Shown here in pieces: positions 20,542 through 31,201 of a DNA stretch of 64,000 bases. Source of the stretch: Fragilaria crotonensis (taxonomy: Eukaryota; Bacillariophyta; Fragilariophyceae; Fragilariales; Fragilariaceae); the NCBI GenBank assembly GCA_022925895.1, contig JAKSYS010000257.1, positions 1 to 64,000 on the forward strand, read 5' to 3'. The notes beneath the pieces were generated by a model. The model was not told the DNA's origin. It worked only from the letters and a program-made list of their open reading frames with translations, and made no database searches. How positions within the stretch are numbered: position 1 is the stretch's first letter; each line of letters opens with the position of its first letter. The position numbers and the translations under genes are program-made.

Positions 20542-22441
20542 ATGAACCACCAAGGCAACAACGTAGACTATCAAGTCGTTGTGAGACGTCCACTTGACGA
20601 AATCCGTCGTGATGTGGAATCAGGGTCGTTGAATCCACTCGCGAGGGACCAAAACAATCGGAATCTGCTTCACGTGGCCGTTTCTGAGAAAAATTTTGAG
20701 ATTGTTCAATATCTTGGGACAGAATGGGGCGGGAATCGGACGGAACTTGTGAACGCGGTTGATCGTCAAGGGGAAAACAGCCCTTCGTATTGCACGTTCT
20801 GATGAAACCCCTAATCTAAAGCTGGTGAAGTACTTGCTGGATGTCTTTGGTGCATATCAGGTGGTGTGCTCATGGGCATCTGAATCACTTCTGCACGTTG
20901 CCATCCGCAGGAATGATGTCAAGTTGGTCAAATCGTTGGTGAGCCACTCAGGTCGGGGTCGTGAGAACTCTTTGGCTTTTCTAGAGAGCAGAGATGGTGA
21001 TGGACGAACTCCACTTCTTTTCGCGTGCATTCTTACCGAATATAAGAATACTCACACAAGGCTTGATATTGTTCGGTATCTTGTGAAATCGGAACGTCCC
21101 AATAGATTGGACTCTCAACTGTCGCAGCCTCGGGATAAGAATGGACGCACGGCCCTTCATCTGGCATGTGCGACTTATCAGTGTTTTGAACTGGTGACTG
21201 AGCTGGTCAAAAACTACAGCGATGACGTCGAAGTCCAAGATTCTGCCAACATGCGACCCCTTCATGTGGCAGTGTCGTACGCCGCTAGCGTGAACGGAAA
21301 GGCTGATAGCTTGAGAATTGTTCAATTTCTTGTGACTCAGGCAGGGGCGAACGTGAACGTCAAGGATGGGAAAGGCTGGACACCTCTACATTACGCTTGT
21401 CAAGCCATTAGGAGTTTTGGTACAGACCTCATCCGTCTTTTAGTCGAGTATGGTGCCGAGACAGAATCTGAAGATAACGTGGGGAGGACGCCACTACACG
21501 TCGCAACCATGGCAGACAATTATAACCTTATTGAACATTTGGTCGAAAAAGAATGTACAACTGTTGATTTGAGAGACAACGAAGGGAATACCTCGCTGCA
21601 CGTTGCATGCTCAGCGGGAAACTTCTTGGTAGCCCGCTACCTCTTGAACCAGCGCGCCGATGCCGATGCTGAGAACGTCCACAAGCAAAGACCAATTCAT
21701 ATCGCATGCTCCAACCTACAATACGAATTTCTCAGGTTGATAGTGGACCGCTATGGTGCAAACGTCAATGTCGCAGACAGATGTGGTCGAACACCTTTGC
21801 ACAAAGCTTGTATGAGTACTATTGGGATCACCAATGCTCTTGCCAGTGCCAACGTTGTGCGATTCCTGCTAGACAAGGGTGCCAGCGTCGATGTCAGAGA
21901 CGAAGACGGGAAAACCCCATTGTTGTATGCTGTTTCCAGAGGAAACATCGATGGGGCCAGGTTGCTGCTCTCCTACGGCGCAAATACTCTCTGCACTGAC
22001 AGGTTCCAGAACAACGTGCTTCATGTTGCACGAACAGCAGTCATGGCAAGACTGCTCCTTGAGGACATTTCTCCATCAGCAAATGCAGGAGGAACTGCCT
22101 ACACTCTTCTTACCTCAACGAACTCCAAAGGTGAAACGCCCATCGAAACTGTTCATCGATTTGTACTGAACGGGGGATTTTTAAATGATGGCGTGAAGTT
22201 GCTTCATTACTTTAGGTCCTTTACGGAGCTTCAGGTGGCTGTCGACCATCCGCAAAACATTGAACATAGAACGACACGAAGAATGTTTGAAACCTGCTCC
22301 CAATTGAACCCCAATCTCTCCGCTTTTCAGCTTCATTACGTCACGAGAATGTGCGACCTCTTGGGACGTTCAGAACTGGCGGAGGACTTGAAGTTCCATG
22401 TGTTGGGCTTTCTATCGCCTCTCGATTTGATGAATGGGTAG
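20542..22441 (+). pseudogene. Ankyrin-repeat protein, family 1 copy C, frameshifted
   Basis: The first 80 codons read as in copy B. The run CAAGGGGAAAAC at 20768-20779 has one more base than CAAGGCAAAAC in copy B, which shifts the frame and gives a stop at 20800. The remaining 550 or so codons are open in the shifted frame to the shared end LSPLDLMNG. The repeat content is the same as copy B, so the two genes are recent duplicates, with modules of about 2.2 kb in direct orientation. Translation could restart at the downstream Met codons, but that would remove the N-terminus and first repeats. Confidence 0.85.
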
Positions 22442-22884
22442 GAATGACACGTCGCTGTGGTTCTTTGACGCATGTTCATTTAGATAAATTTGCACAACAG
22501 CAGCAGAAAGAAACGTCATGTACTTTACAGCTTTGTTTGAGATTATACTTTGACTTGAAAGGTCAAGCATTGAAGCGGTACTTGTTAACCCAATAATTAG
22601 GTCGTATATATACTTGTAGTGCTTATAAGCCACAACCCACATCTCGTTTACAAGTCGATTACGTAAGCAGATTAAGCAAACATCTCGCATGCGGTTGTCA
22701 CCGCCAATGAGTTAAGGGTTCCCTACTGTACGCTATAAAAATTTGAACTCTCTGATGACAATCTCCATCGAGACTTAACTGAGAATGAGCACAGGTTTTG
22801 TAGATTGGCGCACACAGCCCATCTCATCATCGACCACTTGTGAGCCTCCAGGCCTGATGTGCCCTTGTGTATTTCTCCAACGAA
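22442..22884. other. Intergenic between ankyrin copy C and GT8-like gene
   Basis: The first 90 bases repeat the 3' flank of copy B. No RNA gene or coding sequence was recognised in the rest. Confidence 0.5.
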
Positions 22885-24138
22885 CTATAGCCGAGAACTA
22901 GCCATTCGGCTGAGAAATCCATCAACCATCTCAACGTCTTGGTAGGTTAAATTCGATGCGTCTGGAAAGAGGTCTCGTGCAAGTCCAAGATCATAGTTCT
23001 TCCAAGCCATACGCAGTGCATGGGACCAGATCTGATATCGCGTCCCCTCGGTTCTTTCCAGATCAACTACGGGATCGCTCCACTTCATTGACATCCATGG
23101 CTTGTCGCGCCCTGTGAAGTGGATTATATCTCGCGTGACTAGAAAACTGCCGTATGGTCATTCGCCAACAATACGAACATGATTCGGGCAAATAAACTCG
23201 AAATCGCGAATCTCACAAAGGGTAGTAGCACTCCCATTCCAACGCCATCGTTGCACACGATTCCTGTTGAAGATGGTGACATCCTTCTTCACATACCTTA
23301 GCCAGTGATAGATCATGCCTTGGTCAACGCTAGAACCATGCCATGCCCAATCACGGTATAACACTTTTGCGCCCTCCGCCGGATATTCGAGGGGAGTCCC
23401 AAAACCCATGGAAGTGTTTATATAATGAATTTCTCGGATCTCCTCCAAAGCACCTCGTTCGGGTTCCATCACGAAGAAGCCTCCCTGAGCTGGCTCGCTC
23501 CTAAACGCGAAAATTAGATTCGGAGCAAAAATATTTTTTCGTTGTCAGGAGTCATTGTCACTTTGACATTGTTATCCCAATGGCACAATGGTAGGACGTC
23601 GGCGTCGAAGAAAAGAGCTCGTTTGTATTCCGTGAAACGCAGAATGTGAAACTTCTCCATCATGAAGGAATTGAACGAATCCACTTCTCCGCGAGGAAGG
23701 TACTCAACTCGCATTCTCAGCTTGGAGAGGTACGTCTCTTTGCGACCTTGGCAGAGTTGTGTGATTCGTTCCCTTTGCCATGCGTACCAATACAACAACG
23801 TCCATTTGAGAACCAGTTTCATCTAACATGTAGCGAACTGCCGCCAGGTGGAGTAAGTATCCGAGGCATGATTTGTCACGATGCAAGGGCGCGGTATCAG
23901 ATGGATCAATCCCTGCGAACAACGTGAAGAAGGCATGTTCAGATGTCGTGATGTTGTTGGAGGATTTAACTCGTCGATCGAGTTCCCGCGTCACTGTGGC
24001 GTTTGAATTGAAGGAAAAGTATGACATGTTCGTACAGCAGAGAACAGAGATCATGATGCCGAGGCAAAAACCTGCGTTCGCTTTCATTGTGTTGCCTATA
24101 GACATCTGTGACCATTTTTTTAGAACAAAGCAGAACAC
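22885..24138 (-). pseudogene. GT8-like glycosyltransferase, broken
   Basis: The N-terminus has a single hydrophobic segment (ANAGFCLGIMISVLCCT), as expected for a type II Golgi membrane protein. Then come AFFTLFAGIDPSD, DVVVLVRMA, RALFFDADVLPL (the DxD metal-binding motif of the glycogenin/GT8 group), DWAWHGSSVDQGMIYHW and HFTGRDKPWMS. These lie in three frames: one-base shifts occur near 23710-23770 and near the A/T run at 23520-23540. An in-frame TGA at about 23155-23157 replaces a codon before PYGSF. Motif order and spacing are right for the family, so this was a full gene. The sugar donor and acceptor cannot be predicted. Confidence 0.75.
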
Positions 24139-25182
24139 GACTATCGGGTTTTCACGGCTTCACTCAGAACTCACCTTGAACAGATGAAAGTGATACGAGC
24201 ATTACAAGTACCTGGTAAACAGATCCAACACCATGTTATGCTCGCCCCTGAATGCAAACCTGTCAGCTAATCAAGAATAAAATTTTAGTTGATTGAGCGA
24301 ATGTACACTCTCGTCCTTCAATCACAAATTTTCCGAACACAGTACAGTCTACCTGGTACTGGTACGATGCTGTTGGGATGGCTGGAGGCAACAGAGTTGA
24401 TTAACACCATTTTGAGGCTAAAAATTTCATCCTCTACTACTAGAGAGTAGACAGTAGACACATGTGTGGGAATTCTATAGCTGGTTGCATCATGATGATG
24501 ATTTTCGTAGGATGCGTAGACCCTCGTATGGATTTACTTGACATTTAACGATTCTACGTACTGAGCCATACTAAACATCTCGTTCTGAATTTTTTTGGAA
24601 AGCATGGCGCGTGAGACCGTCGTATGGCATTTCCACAATGAGCGCAGCATGTTCACCGATGTTGCCATAACTTTGTGAATTTCATTGCTGCAGTATTTCC
24701 ATGAACGGTTTTCATTCATGGACTTGAACACAAGTCTATAAACTCTCGTGGAAATACGGCAGCTCAAAAAACAACGGAGATCTTGAGAGATCTTTGAGCG
24801 CCATTGTGAGACGAACGAAGCGTGCAATTTGCCGTGATAATTTTAGTTCGACAGGGTTAATGCTATTCTTTTGTACTAGGGTCTACGTGGGCTACTATAA
24901 GTTTTCATTTATTGCAACCAGCCGTATGTATGCTATCATTCGTCAGATGTCACGAACTCGTACTAGTAGTAGTACTGGCACATACATGGTACGGAGTACT
25001 TACACCATGGACTGCATGCACATCACGACGGGTATGGCGACACGTTTCTCCCGCAGCCTCGATCCCGTTCGTCTCCGAGAGCTAGATGTGCTCACCGATC
25101 ACCGATCGATGTGCTTGAAGTGGAAAGGCAAAACCTGGAACAGTCCAACACCAACACCAACACCAACACCAACTTATGTACC
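24139..25182. other. Intergenic, upstream of the CobW gene
   Basis: A 97-codon minus-strand frame at 24534-24827 has no recognisable domain and no support as a gene. GTAC-rich words occur near 24960-25000. The (CCAACA)n-like run at 25143-25172 could encode a short Asn-Thr leader if translation began upstream, but is more likely 5' UTR. Confidence 0.4.
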
Positions 25183-27117
25183 ATGATCTCATCGACGACA
25201 AGATGGAGTGTTAGTGTCAGGTTGGTTGTATCCGTATGGCTCGTAATGATCCAGTTGCAGGGAGCCTTTGGTCTTGCATCCATCTCCAACAATTCACAAT
25301 CCAAACAACAGCAACAACAGCTCTATCCAGATGATCGTTACAGTCAACCAAAAGCAAAAGCGAAACCCAAACCAATTCCGATTACGGTTCTATCAGGATT
25401 TCTTGGCAGTGGCAAGACAACATTGCTCCAGCATTTGCTTCAAAACAAGCAAGGTCTTCGAATCGCAATCATTGTCAATGATGTTGCGTCCATCAATATT
25501 GATTCCAAACTCATCATGTCGTCATCATCATCATCTGCAATGGACGACAATTCGGGTGCAGCTGGAATGGTCCAACTACAGAATGGATGTGCCTGTTGTT
25601 CCAAATCGGAAGAACTCTTATCGTCCGTTTCCGAACTTGTCATGTTGTCCGATATGAAGGGAGAAGAATTAGGATTTCAACACATTGTTGTCGAAATGAG
25701 TGGAGTTGCTGATCCCAAAAGTGTTCGTGCAAAATTTCAAGAAGCACTCTTGTACGATATGCCTTTGATGGATCGAGTACGACTCGATACCATGGTGACT
25801 GTCGTAGATTGTTCTTCCTTTCTCGAATATCTAGTCAGTGCCAAGGTCGCCACTCCCGACGATGCACCAGAACTATTTTATCCAAATGGACAACCTCCAC
25901 CAACTACGAACCTTGCAGCGACGGAGTGGATGGATGATTTGCCAGCACCATTACTTGAAGCACTCTTGGCAGGTGATGCCGCCTATTCTGATTACTCGTC
26001 ATCATCATCATCATCATCCTCGAACCAAGAGTTTGACAATGGAGTATCGGAACTTCTCGTGGGACAGACGGAAACGGCAGATGTCTTGTTACTCAACAAG
26101 GTTGATTTGGTCCAAGACGATGCACAGCTGGAACAAATTTCCAATGTCGTTGCAGCATTGAATCCTCGTGCCAAGATTTATACGACGCAATACGGTAACG
26201 TGGAGTTGAACAACATTCTCGGCGTCGCGGGTGGTAAAGGTGTCGTGGAGGCTGGTATTGTAGACGATCATAGAGATGCCGTCGATGCAGCCAAAGTCCA
26301 GCCCAGTGATGGTGATGATGATCATTCCTTGGCACCATCGTCACACAATCATGACGCGGTCACCGACTCGACTCATTCGCATTCGCATGATCACACGGAT
26401 GCGTGTATGGACTCGGATTGTACTGAAAATCATTCCCATAATCATCACGATCATACTAGTAATGATGATGCTGTTGCTTGCGTCGATCCCGGCTGTACAG
26501 ACCCAAGTCACTCGCATTCCCATTCTCATTCTCATCAGAATGAAGGAGAAACTCACGCAGGCATTGGCACATTTGTCTATCGAGCACGACGACCGTTTCA
26601 TCCGCAACGTTTGCTCAGTTTGCTTCGAAAACTACCTGTGAAGCGTGGACTGCCGGATGAAGGCGATGACTCGTCGTCGTCGTCTCATCAAGAAACGACA
26701 TTGTCGTTATCTCACGCCACATGCGACGCACTGAAGCGGACGTTGCGCAGCAAGGGATTCATTTGGTGTGCTGATTCCAACATTGCCGCGTTGTATTGGA
26801 GCCATGCTGGTGCATCCTTTGACCTTCAATGTTTAGGACGGTGGTGGAGCACCCTTCCTCGAGATCAATGGCCACCAGAGGCTGTTTCGGCTCTCATGGC
26901 TGACTTTGATGATCCGCAGCACTCGGAAGATGATGCTGCCGGCGAAACTGTAGGAGATCGACGACAAGAGATTGTGTTCATCGGTCAAAGACTCGGCCGA
27001 CGGGAGGATCAGAAGTCGCTGCAAATGGGACTTGATCACTGTCTACTCAACGATGACGAATGGGCATCCTTCCGATCGAAGCGTTCCAGCGAGGAAGAAC
27101 TTCAGGCTGCCTTTTAA
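25183..27117 (+). CDS. CobW/COG0523-type GTPase metal chaperone, organelle-targeted
   Basis: The start chosen is MISSTTRWSV, because it gives a clear signal peptide (VVSVWLVMIQLQG) ending in GAFGLAS, like the diatom plastid signal. An upstream in-frame Met at 25111 would add 24 residues (Asn-Thr-rich) before it. The GTPase domain has Walker A GFLGSGKTT, the metal-site motif NGCACCS (CxCC), EMSGVADP and LLNKVDLV (NKxD). A long His/Asp/Cys-rich insert follows (repeated HSHDH, HSHSHSH and CxDxxC units), then the C-terminal CobW domain (GTFVYRARRPFHP to FDLQCLGRWW). COG0523 proteins deliver zinc or other metals to client enzymes using GTP; the His-rich region likely binds metal. Its 3' end converges on the next gene 117 bp away. 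Confidence 0.9.
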   Translation: MISSTTRWSVSVRLVVSVWLVMIQLQGAFGLASISNNSQSKQQQQQLYPDDRYSQPKAKAKPKPIPITVLSGFLGSGKTTLLQHLLQNKQGLRIAIIVNDVASINIDSKLIMSSSSSSAMDDNSGAAGMVQLQNGCACCSKSEELLSSVSELVMLSDMKGEELGFQHIVVEMSGVADPKSVRAKFQEALLYDMPLMDRVRLDTMVTVVDCSSFLEYLVSAKVATPDDAPELFYPNGQPPPTTNLAATEWMDDLPAPLLEALLAGDAAYSDYSSSSSSSSSNQEFDNGVSELLVGQTETADVLLLNKVDLVQDDAQLEQISNVVAALNPRAKIYTTQYGNVELNNILGVAGGKGVVEAGIVDDHRDAVDAAKVQPSDGDDDHSLAPSSHNHDAVTDSTHSHSHDHTDACMDSDCTENHSHNHHDHTSNDDAVACVDPGCTDPSHSHSHSHSHQNEGETHAGIGTFVYRARRPFHPQRLLSLLRKLPVKRGLPDEGDDSSSSSHQETTLSLSHATCDALKRTLRSKGFIWCADSNIAALYWSHAGASFDLQCLGRWWSTLPRDQWPPEAVSALMADFDDPQHSEDDAAGETVGDRRQEIVFIGQRLGRREDQKSLQMGLDHCLLNDDEWASFRSKRSSEEELQAAF

Positions 27118-27233
27118 ATCCCATTCCTGTACGCATGGTGAGCTATTAGCATCGATCAAATCCATTATTTTCTATTTAAAGCAATATTCTGCCGCATCTC
27201 GTAGCTGTTCCATGCTCGATTGTACATCATCGT

Positions 27234-28916
27234 TCAGAATTGTGAATTCAAAAACACCGAGACAATCCCATATTCAATATCCTTGACAATATCCTTAATC
27301 TTGGCGCGAAGGAACGAAGGTTCGTCTTCTCCTTCGGGCAGAACGAGCTCTCCGCTTTCAAGCTGTGCCTTTAACCTTGCTTCGAACTTTTCTGTCGCAT
27401 CCAACCCCACCCAAACTCCAATCAGCCTTATACCAGGAATCTTGCGAAGTTTCTTGACCGTGTCGACAGTCGCATCCACCACCACAACAGAAGATGACGA
27501 CGACGTTGCTCCACTTGCATTCAAAATTCCTTCCTTGGTAACACCAAATCGTCCCGTGGGATCGACCGTTAGCAATTCATCACGCGATTCCAACAATTCA
27601 AATTTGGCACCTTGTTCCACCCGATCCACCACGGTGGGAGCCACGAATCGTCCATCACTTTCTGCAATCAATTTCTGTACCAATTCACTCCTTCCAGCAG
27701 CTTGTGGTCCCGACACCACAAGGACAGTCTTGAGATCTCCCATTCCAGCAGTTGTAGCAAGGCGATCGTCCACATTCTGTTGTTTGGCAAGATTGATTGC
27801 AATACCAACACTGCCGGGCAAGATCCCTTGACCCTCCTTCAAAAGGTCTGTAATCTGATTGGCAAAGAGAGGAAGGCGATAGGTCAAGAAACCAATCACA
27901 ATGGCTCCGAACTGTTCCGGACTCATGGTTGTAAATATATTGTTGGAGGAACTGACAGGACTGGCATCACCCAAAATGAGTTTGTTGTACAGTGCGACCG
28001 ACACGAACACCAAGAATGGCATGAAGAAACGAAGATTCGAAATGTTGCTTCCCATTTTGGATTGAACAGATCCCAAAGTATCAGTTTTAACACTCAACAA
28101 GAATAGATAGGCCACACCGGCAAAGGCTCCAGCTGCATAAATGGCCGCATCCTCTGGACCCTTGACAAGGTCCGCAACAATCGTTCCAGCAACACTGAGA
28201 AGCGCAGCCTCTCGAAGGAGCTTCCCCTTCAATGCTGAATAAATCTCCCAATCGGCTTGGACTATATCTTGATTGATGGCATTCTCCCCCACAAATGGTC
28301 CAGGATACGAATCGACCGCGTACTGTTCGGCACGAACAAGGATGCGTCCTTGACCATCTCGTGGGACCTTAAAGGCAGCTTCGGTACGGACCCAACTGGC
28401 AGCAATCGGAGCCACTTGATCCAGTGGTCGCATGGTCTTTTTGGAAGAAGAACGAACCAAAGAACGCGACGAATATTCAGCATAAAAACCATCGCCAACA
28501 TCCTCAAGTTGCGTCAGTTCGACCGCCCACGACGATGATGACGATGATGATGAAGTAGAATCGGATCCACTTCCGAGAACTTTTTGAATGTAGGCAATCT
28601 TTCCCACCAATACTTGACCATCAGCCTTGCCTCCATCGAGATCGTAGTATCGAACAATATCACCCGCCTTGGGGTACAAGGGTTTCTTTGGTTGTGCGAC
28701 CGGAGCATCTTCGTAGATGGGTTGGTACGTGAAGAGTTTTGTGGATTTTTTCGACATTTCTGCTGTCACCGAATGATGATGATGTTGTTGTCGAGGATGA
28801 CACGAAGGAATGGTAAAGGCCGATACGACGAATGAACCTTGAAAAAGTAATAACCATGCCAAAAGCATTTGTAGCATGGTGAATGATGACAGCAGTGCTG
28901 GTTGAGAGGACGTCAT
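27234..28916 (-). CDS. Plastid-targeted membrane protein with guanylate-kinase-like tail
   Basis: The protein has 560 residues. The N-terminus is a signal peptide ending VVSAFTIPS, the classic diatom plastid-entry motif. Residues 75-190 form a soluble region (AGDIVRYYDLDGG, VELTQLEDVGDGFYAEY). Two or three membrane segments lie at about 230-340 (EDAAIYAAGAFAGVAYLF; FFMPFLVFVSVALY). The C-terminal 180 residues resemble a guanylate-kinase-type P-loop fold: VLVVSGPQAAGRSELV, then VDR, VDPTGRFGVT and VVVVDATVDTVKKLR. The P-loop Lys is Arg, so catalysis is doubtful. I do not recognise a characterised orthologue. The likely place is the thylakoid or inner envelope; the role is unknown. Confidence 0.75.
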   Translation of the reverse strand: MTSSQPALLSSFTMLQMLLAWLLLFQGSFVVSAFTIPSCHPRQQHHHHSVTAEMSKKSTKLFTYQPIYEDAPVAQPKKPLYPKAGDIVRYYDLDGGKADGQVLVGKIAYIQKVLGSGSDSTSSSSSSSSWAVELTQLEDVGDGFYAEYSSRSLVRSSSKKTMRPLDQVAPIAASWVRTEAAFKVPRDGQGRILVRAEQYAVDSYPGPFVGENAINQDIVQADWEIYSALKGKLLREAALLSVAGTIVADLVKGPEDAAIYAAGAFAGVAYLFLLSVKTDTLGSVQSKMGSNISNLRFFMPFLVFVSVALYNKLILGDASPVSSSNNIFTTMSPEQFGAIVIGFLTYRLPLFANQITDLLKEGQGILPGSVGIAINLAKQQNVDDRLATTAGMGDLKTVLVVSGPQAAGRSELVQKLIAESDGRFVAPTVVDRVEQGAKFELLESRDELLTVDPTGRFGVTKEGILNASGATSSSSSVVVVDATVDTVKKLRKIPGIRLIGVWVGLDATEKFEARLKAQLESGELVLPEGEDEPSFLRAKIKDIVKDIEYGIVSVFLNSQF

Positions 28917-29656
28917 GGCGCTTTTCTGCTACCTGTTACTCCTATCGAAGAGCCTAGAGTGTAAACTCAATGGAATTGATGCTTGATGCAGATCTTAATG
29001 TGTTGAGCTTGGTTGATTTCTAGAGGAGAGTCCTTGTTATATCATTGATTTTTATTGGGTGTCGTTCTTGGTGTCATGTGTCATCTATTCACTTTGTCTA
29101 CTCGTACTGACTGAGTAGAGAGTGTATGATGCTGCCATGTGCACTTCTGAGATAATTTCATTGGCCTCGGATTTTTGGGGCTCGAACATACAGTACTGTT
29201 GTTCGATAGCACTCCAGTAGCACAAGTGCAGTAGGTCGACGTTCGGCGACAGGCGGCGGCGCATCAGCGTATTCTGTCTGCGCTACTGTACTGTAACTAT
29301 TCGTATGTACAAGGTACAGTACCTGTACTCCAGCATGATGCTGCATATCGTATATCCCCTCTCCCCTCGCACCTCGCACGTCTGCACGCCGGGGCAGCTT
29401 GACGTTTAATGCTGTATGTACCAGCAATTTATAAGTATATTTAAATATCTATATTAAACAAATGTCAAGTGCTCTATTAATTAAAAAAGTTTCTATATTT
29501 TGAATTCCTCCGTATTCAAGTCTGATTGTACTTCAAGGAACATCTTCGATGATCGTTCGAACAAACCGGTACTTGCACTTGCACGCCCAACCCATCGCAA
29601 AGCTTCGGATTCCGGATTATATCTTCGATAATCAATAGATTGCTCACAAATTATAA
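28917..29656. other. Divergent promoter region
   Basis: This is 740 bp between two divergently transcribed genes. It is AT-rich near 29430-29500 (TTTAAATATCTATATTAAAC) and GTAC-rich near 29280-29330. No gene was seen. Confidence 0.45.
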
Positions 29657-30484
29657 ATGGAATGCGCCATGAAGTTCCCTGCTGTATTTGTAAATCACGG
29701 TGGTGGTCCCCTCCCATTGTTGGGGAGACAGCCACATTTGGCACATCACATGCAAGAAGTCGTCAAGCTGCTTCCATCCAAGCCAACGTCGATTGTTGTC
29801 TTGAGTGCTCATTGGGAAGCGAGTCCCGTGGAGATTACCACCAGCAACGGTCCACAGAAACTGCTCTTTGATTATGGTGGTTTCCCTCCCGAAACGTACA
29901 AGTATGAATATCCAGCACCTGGTAATCCCGAATTGTCTCTTCGCATTCGAGATTTACTTCAAGGGGAGGGAATCGTCAGTACATTGGAACAGACAAGGGG
30001 ATTGGATCATGGAGTGTTTGTTCCGTTGAAAATCATGTACCCCGATGCGGATATTCCCGTGGTGTCTGTATCCCTTGCTGCATCTCTCGATCCGCTGGAA
30101 AATATCAAGATTGGTCATGCGTTGGCACCATTGCGCGATGATGGAATTTTAATTCTGGGAAGTGGCTATACATTTCACAATATGCGATCCTTCTTCAATC
30201 CGACAGATGATTCCTTTCAGGCATCAGAAGATTTCAATACGTGGTTGAAAGAAACTTTGGCATCATCATCGCCAGCAACTATGAAAGATCGACTCTTACA
30301 TTGGACCAAGGCTCCTGGTGCACGCAAGAGTCATCCTCGTGAAGAGCATTTAATTCCACTCTTCATGGTGGCGGCTGCCGCTGACTTTGTGCCCGCCAAG
30401 GTTGTGTACGATACCACTCACAAGGACAAGGACAATCATGATCAAATTAGCGATCACGCTGTGACTGGGTATCTCTTCAATTAA
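29657..30484 (+). CDS. Class III extradiol dioxygenase, LigB/DODA type
   Basis: The protein has 275 residues, the usual family length, without introns. The active-site His motifs are in order: FVNHGGGPLP, VLSAHWEA, LDHGVFVPLK and HPREEHLIPL. The LILGSGYTFHNMR segment is also family-typical. Members cleave aromatic ring diols such as DOPA or protocatechuate with non-haem iron. Plant and bacterial relatives are called 4,5-DOPA dioxygenase; the diatom substrate is not known. There is no targeting signal, so it is likely cytosolic. Met5 is an alternative start. Confidence 0.9.
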   Translation: MECAMKFPAVFVNHGGGPLPLLGRQPHLAHHMQEVVKLLPSKPTSIVVLSAHWEASPVEITTSNGPQKLLFDYGGFPPETYKYEYPAPGNPELSLRIRDLLQGEGIVSTLEQTRGLDHGVFVPLKIMYPDADIPVVSVSLAASLDPLENIKIGHALAPLRDDGILILGSGYTFHNMRSFFNPTDDSFQASEDFNTWLKETLASSSPATMKDRLLHWTKAPGARKSHPREEHLIPLFMVAAAADFVPAKVVYDTTHKDKDNHDQISDHAVTGYLFN

Positions 30485-31201
30485 GGATTTGTCCTTTCCA
30501 CGTAATTACACATGCATCCGACACCATGTAAACTCGAATTTCATTAAATTAGCGCTCGATAATACTCTCTCGATCTACTTTGCTCTACTTTTTAGTCATG
30601 TTGCCTCCAATCGCCTATCATATGTGATAGTGTTTGGCTCTACCTGATATTGTTGCCTCGCAAATGGAGGATGAGGGACAGCGATCTATTCCATACACTC
30701 TTGGAGAGAGAGAGAGAGAGAGAGAGAGTGAATTGGAAGTCGTCGCGTTGAGCGGTCCAAAGAGGGCCAACTACAAAGACGAAACATTTGCACCCGAACA
30801 ACCCCAAACGTTGTTTGATAAGTTATGCATGACACAGCGCAATCCCAGCAAATGACTTGCAACATGATATAAATAGTAAGTTGCAAGTAGTTAGTCTAAT
30901 CGTGACCATCCCATCCTCCGGCAACTAGTCGTTGCAAGTAGTCCACCCTATCCGTGATGCGAACATACGCGCGCACAATCGTGTGTGTGTGCGTGCGCGT
31001 GTGTCCATCGAAAACGCATCTTCCCTTGCCATGTGACAGCCATGGACAACCGTATTGCCAAACCAATACGAATGACCAAAAAAGGCAACAAATGACGACA
31101 TGCGCGAGTACACGAGCATGTCATCATCATCTTTGGCAAGATACGACACTCAATGCAATCACATCATCACGGGTATGGGATGGCATACCATGAAATCGCA
31201 T
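30485..31201. other. Intergenic with simple repeats
   Basis: It contains a (GA)n microsatellite at 30704-30728 and a TGTG/GCGC-rich run near 30980-31003. The short open frames here are low-complexity and unsupported. Confidence 0.5.
30704..30728. repeat. (GA)n microsatellite
   Basis: About twelve GA units in a row, followed by TG. Confidence 0.95.

Noticed and set aside
24534-24827. 97-codon minus-strand frame
   Set aside because: No recognisable domain or splice context; within the range of chance frames.
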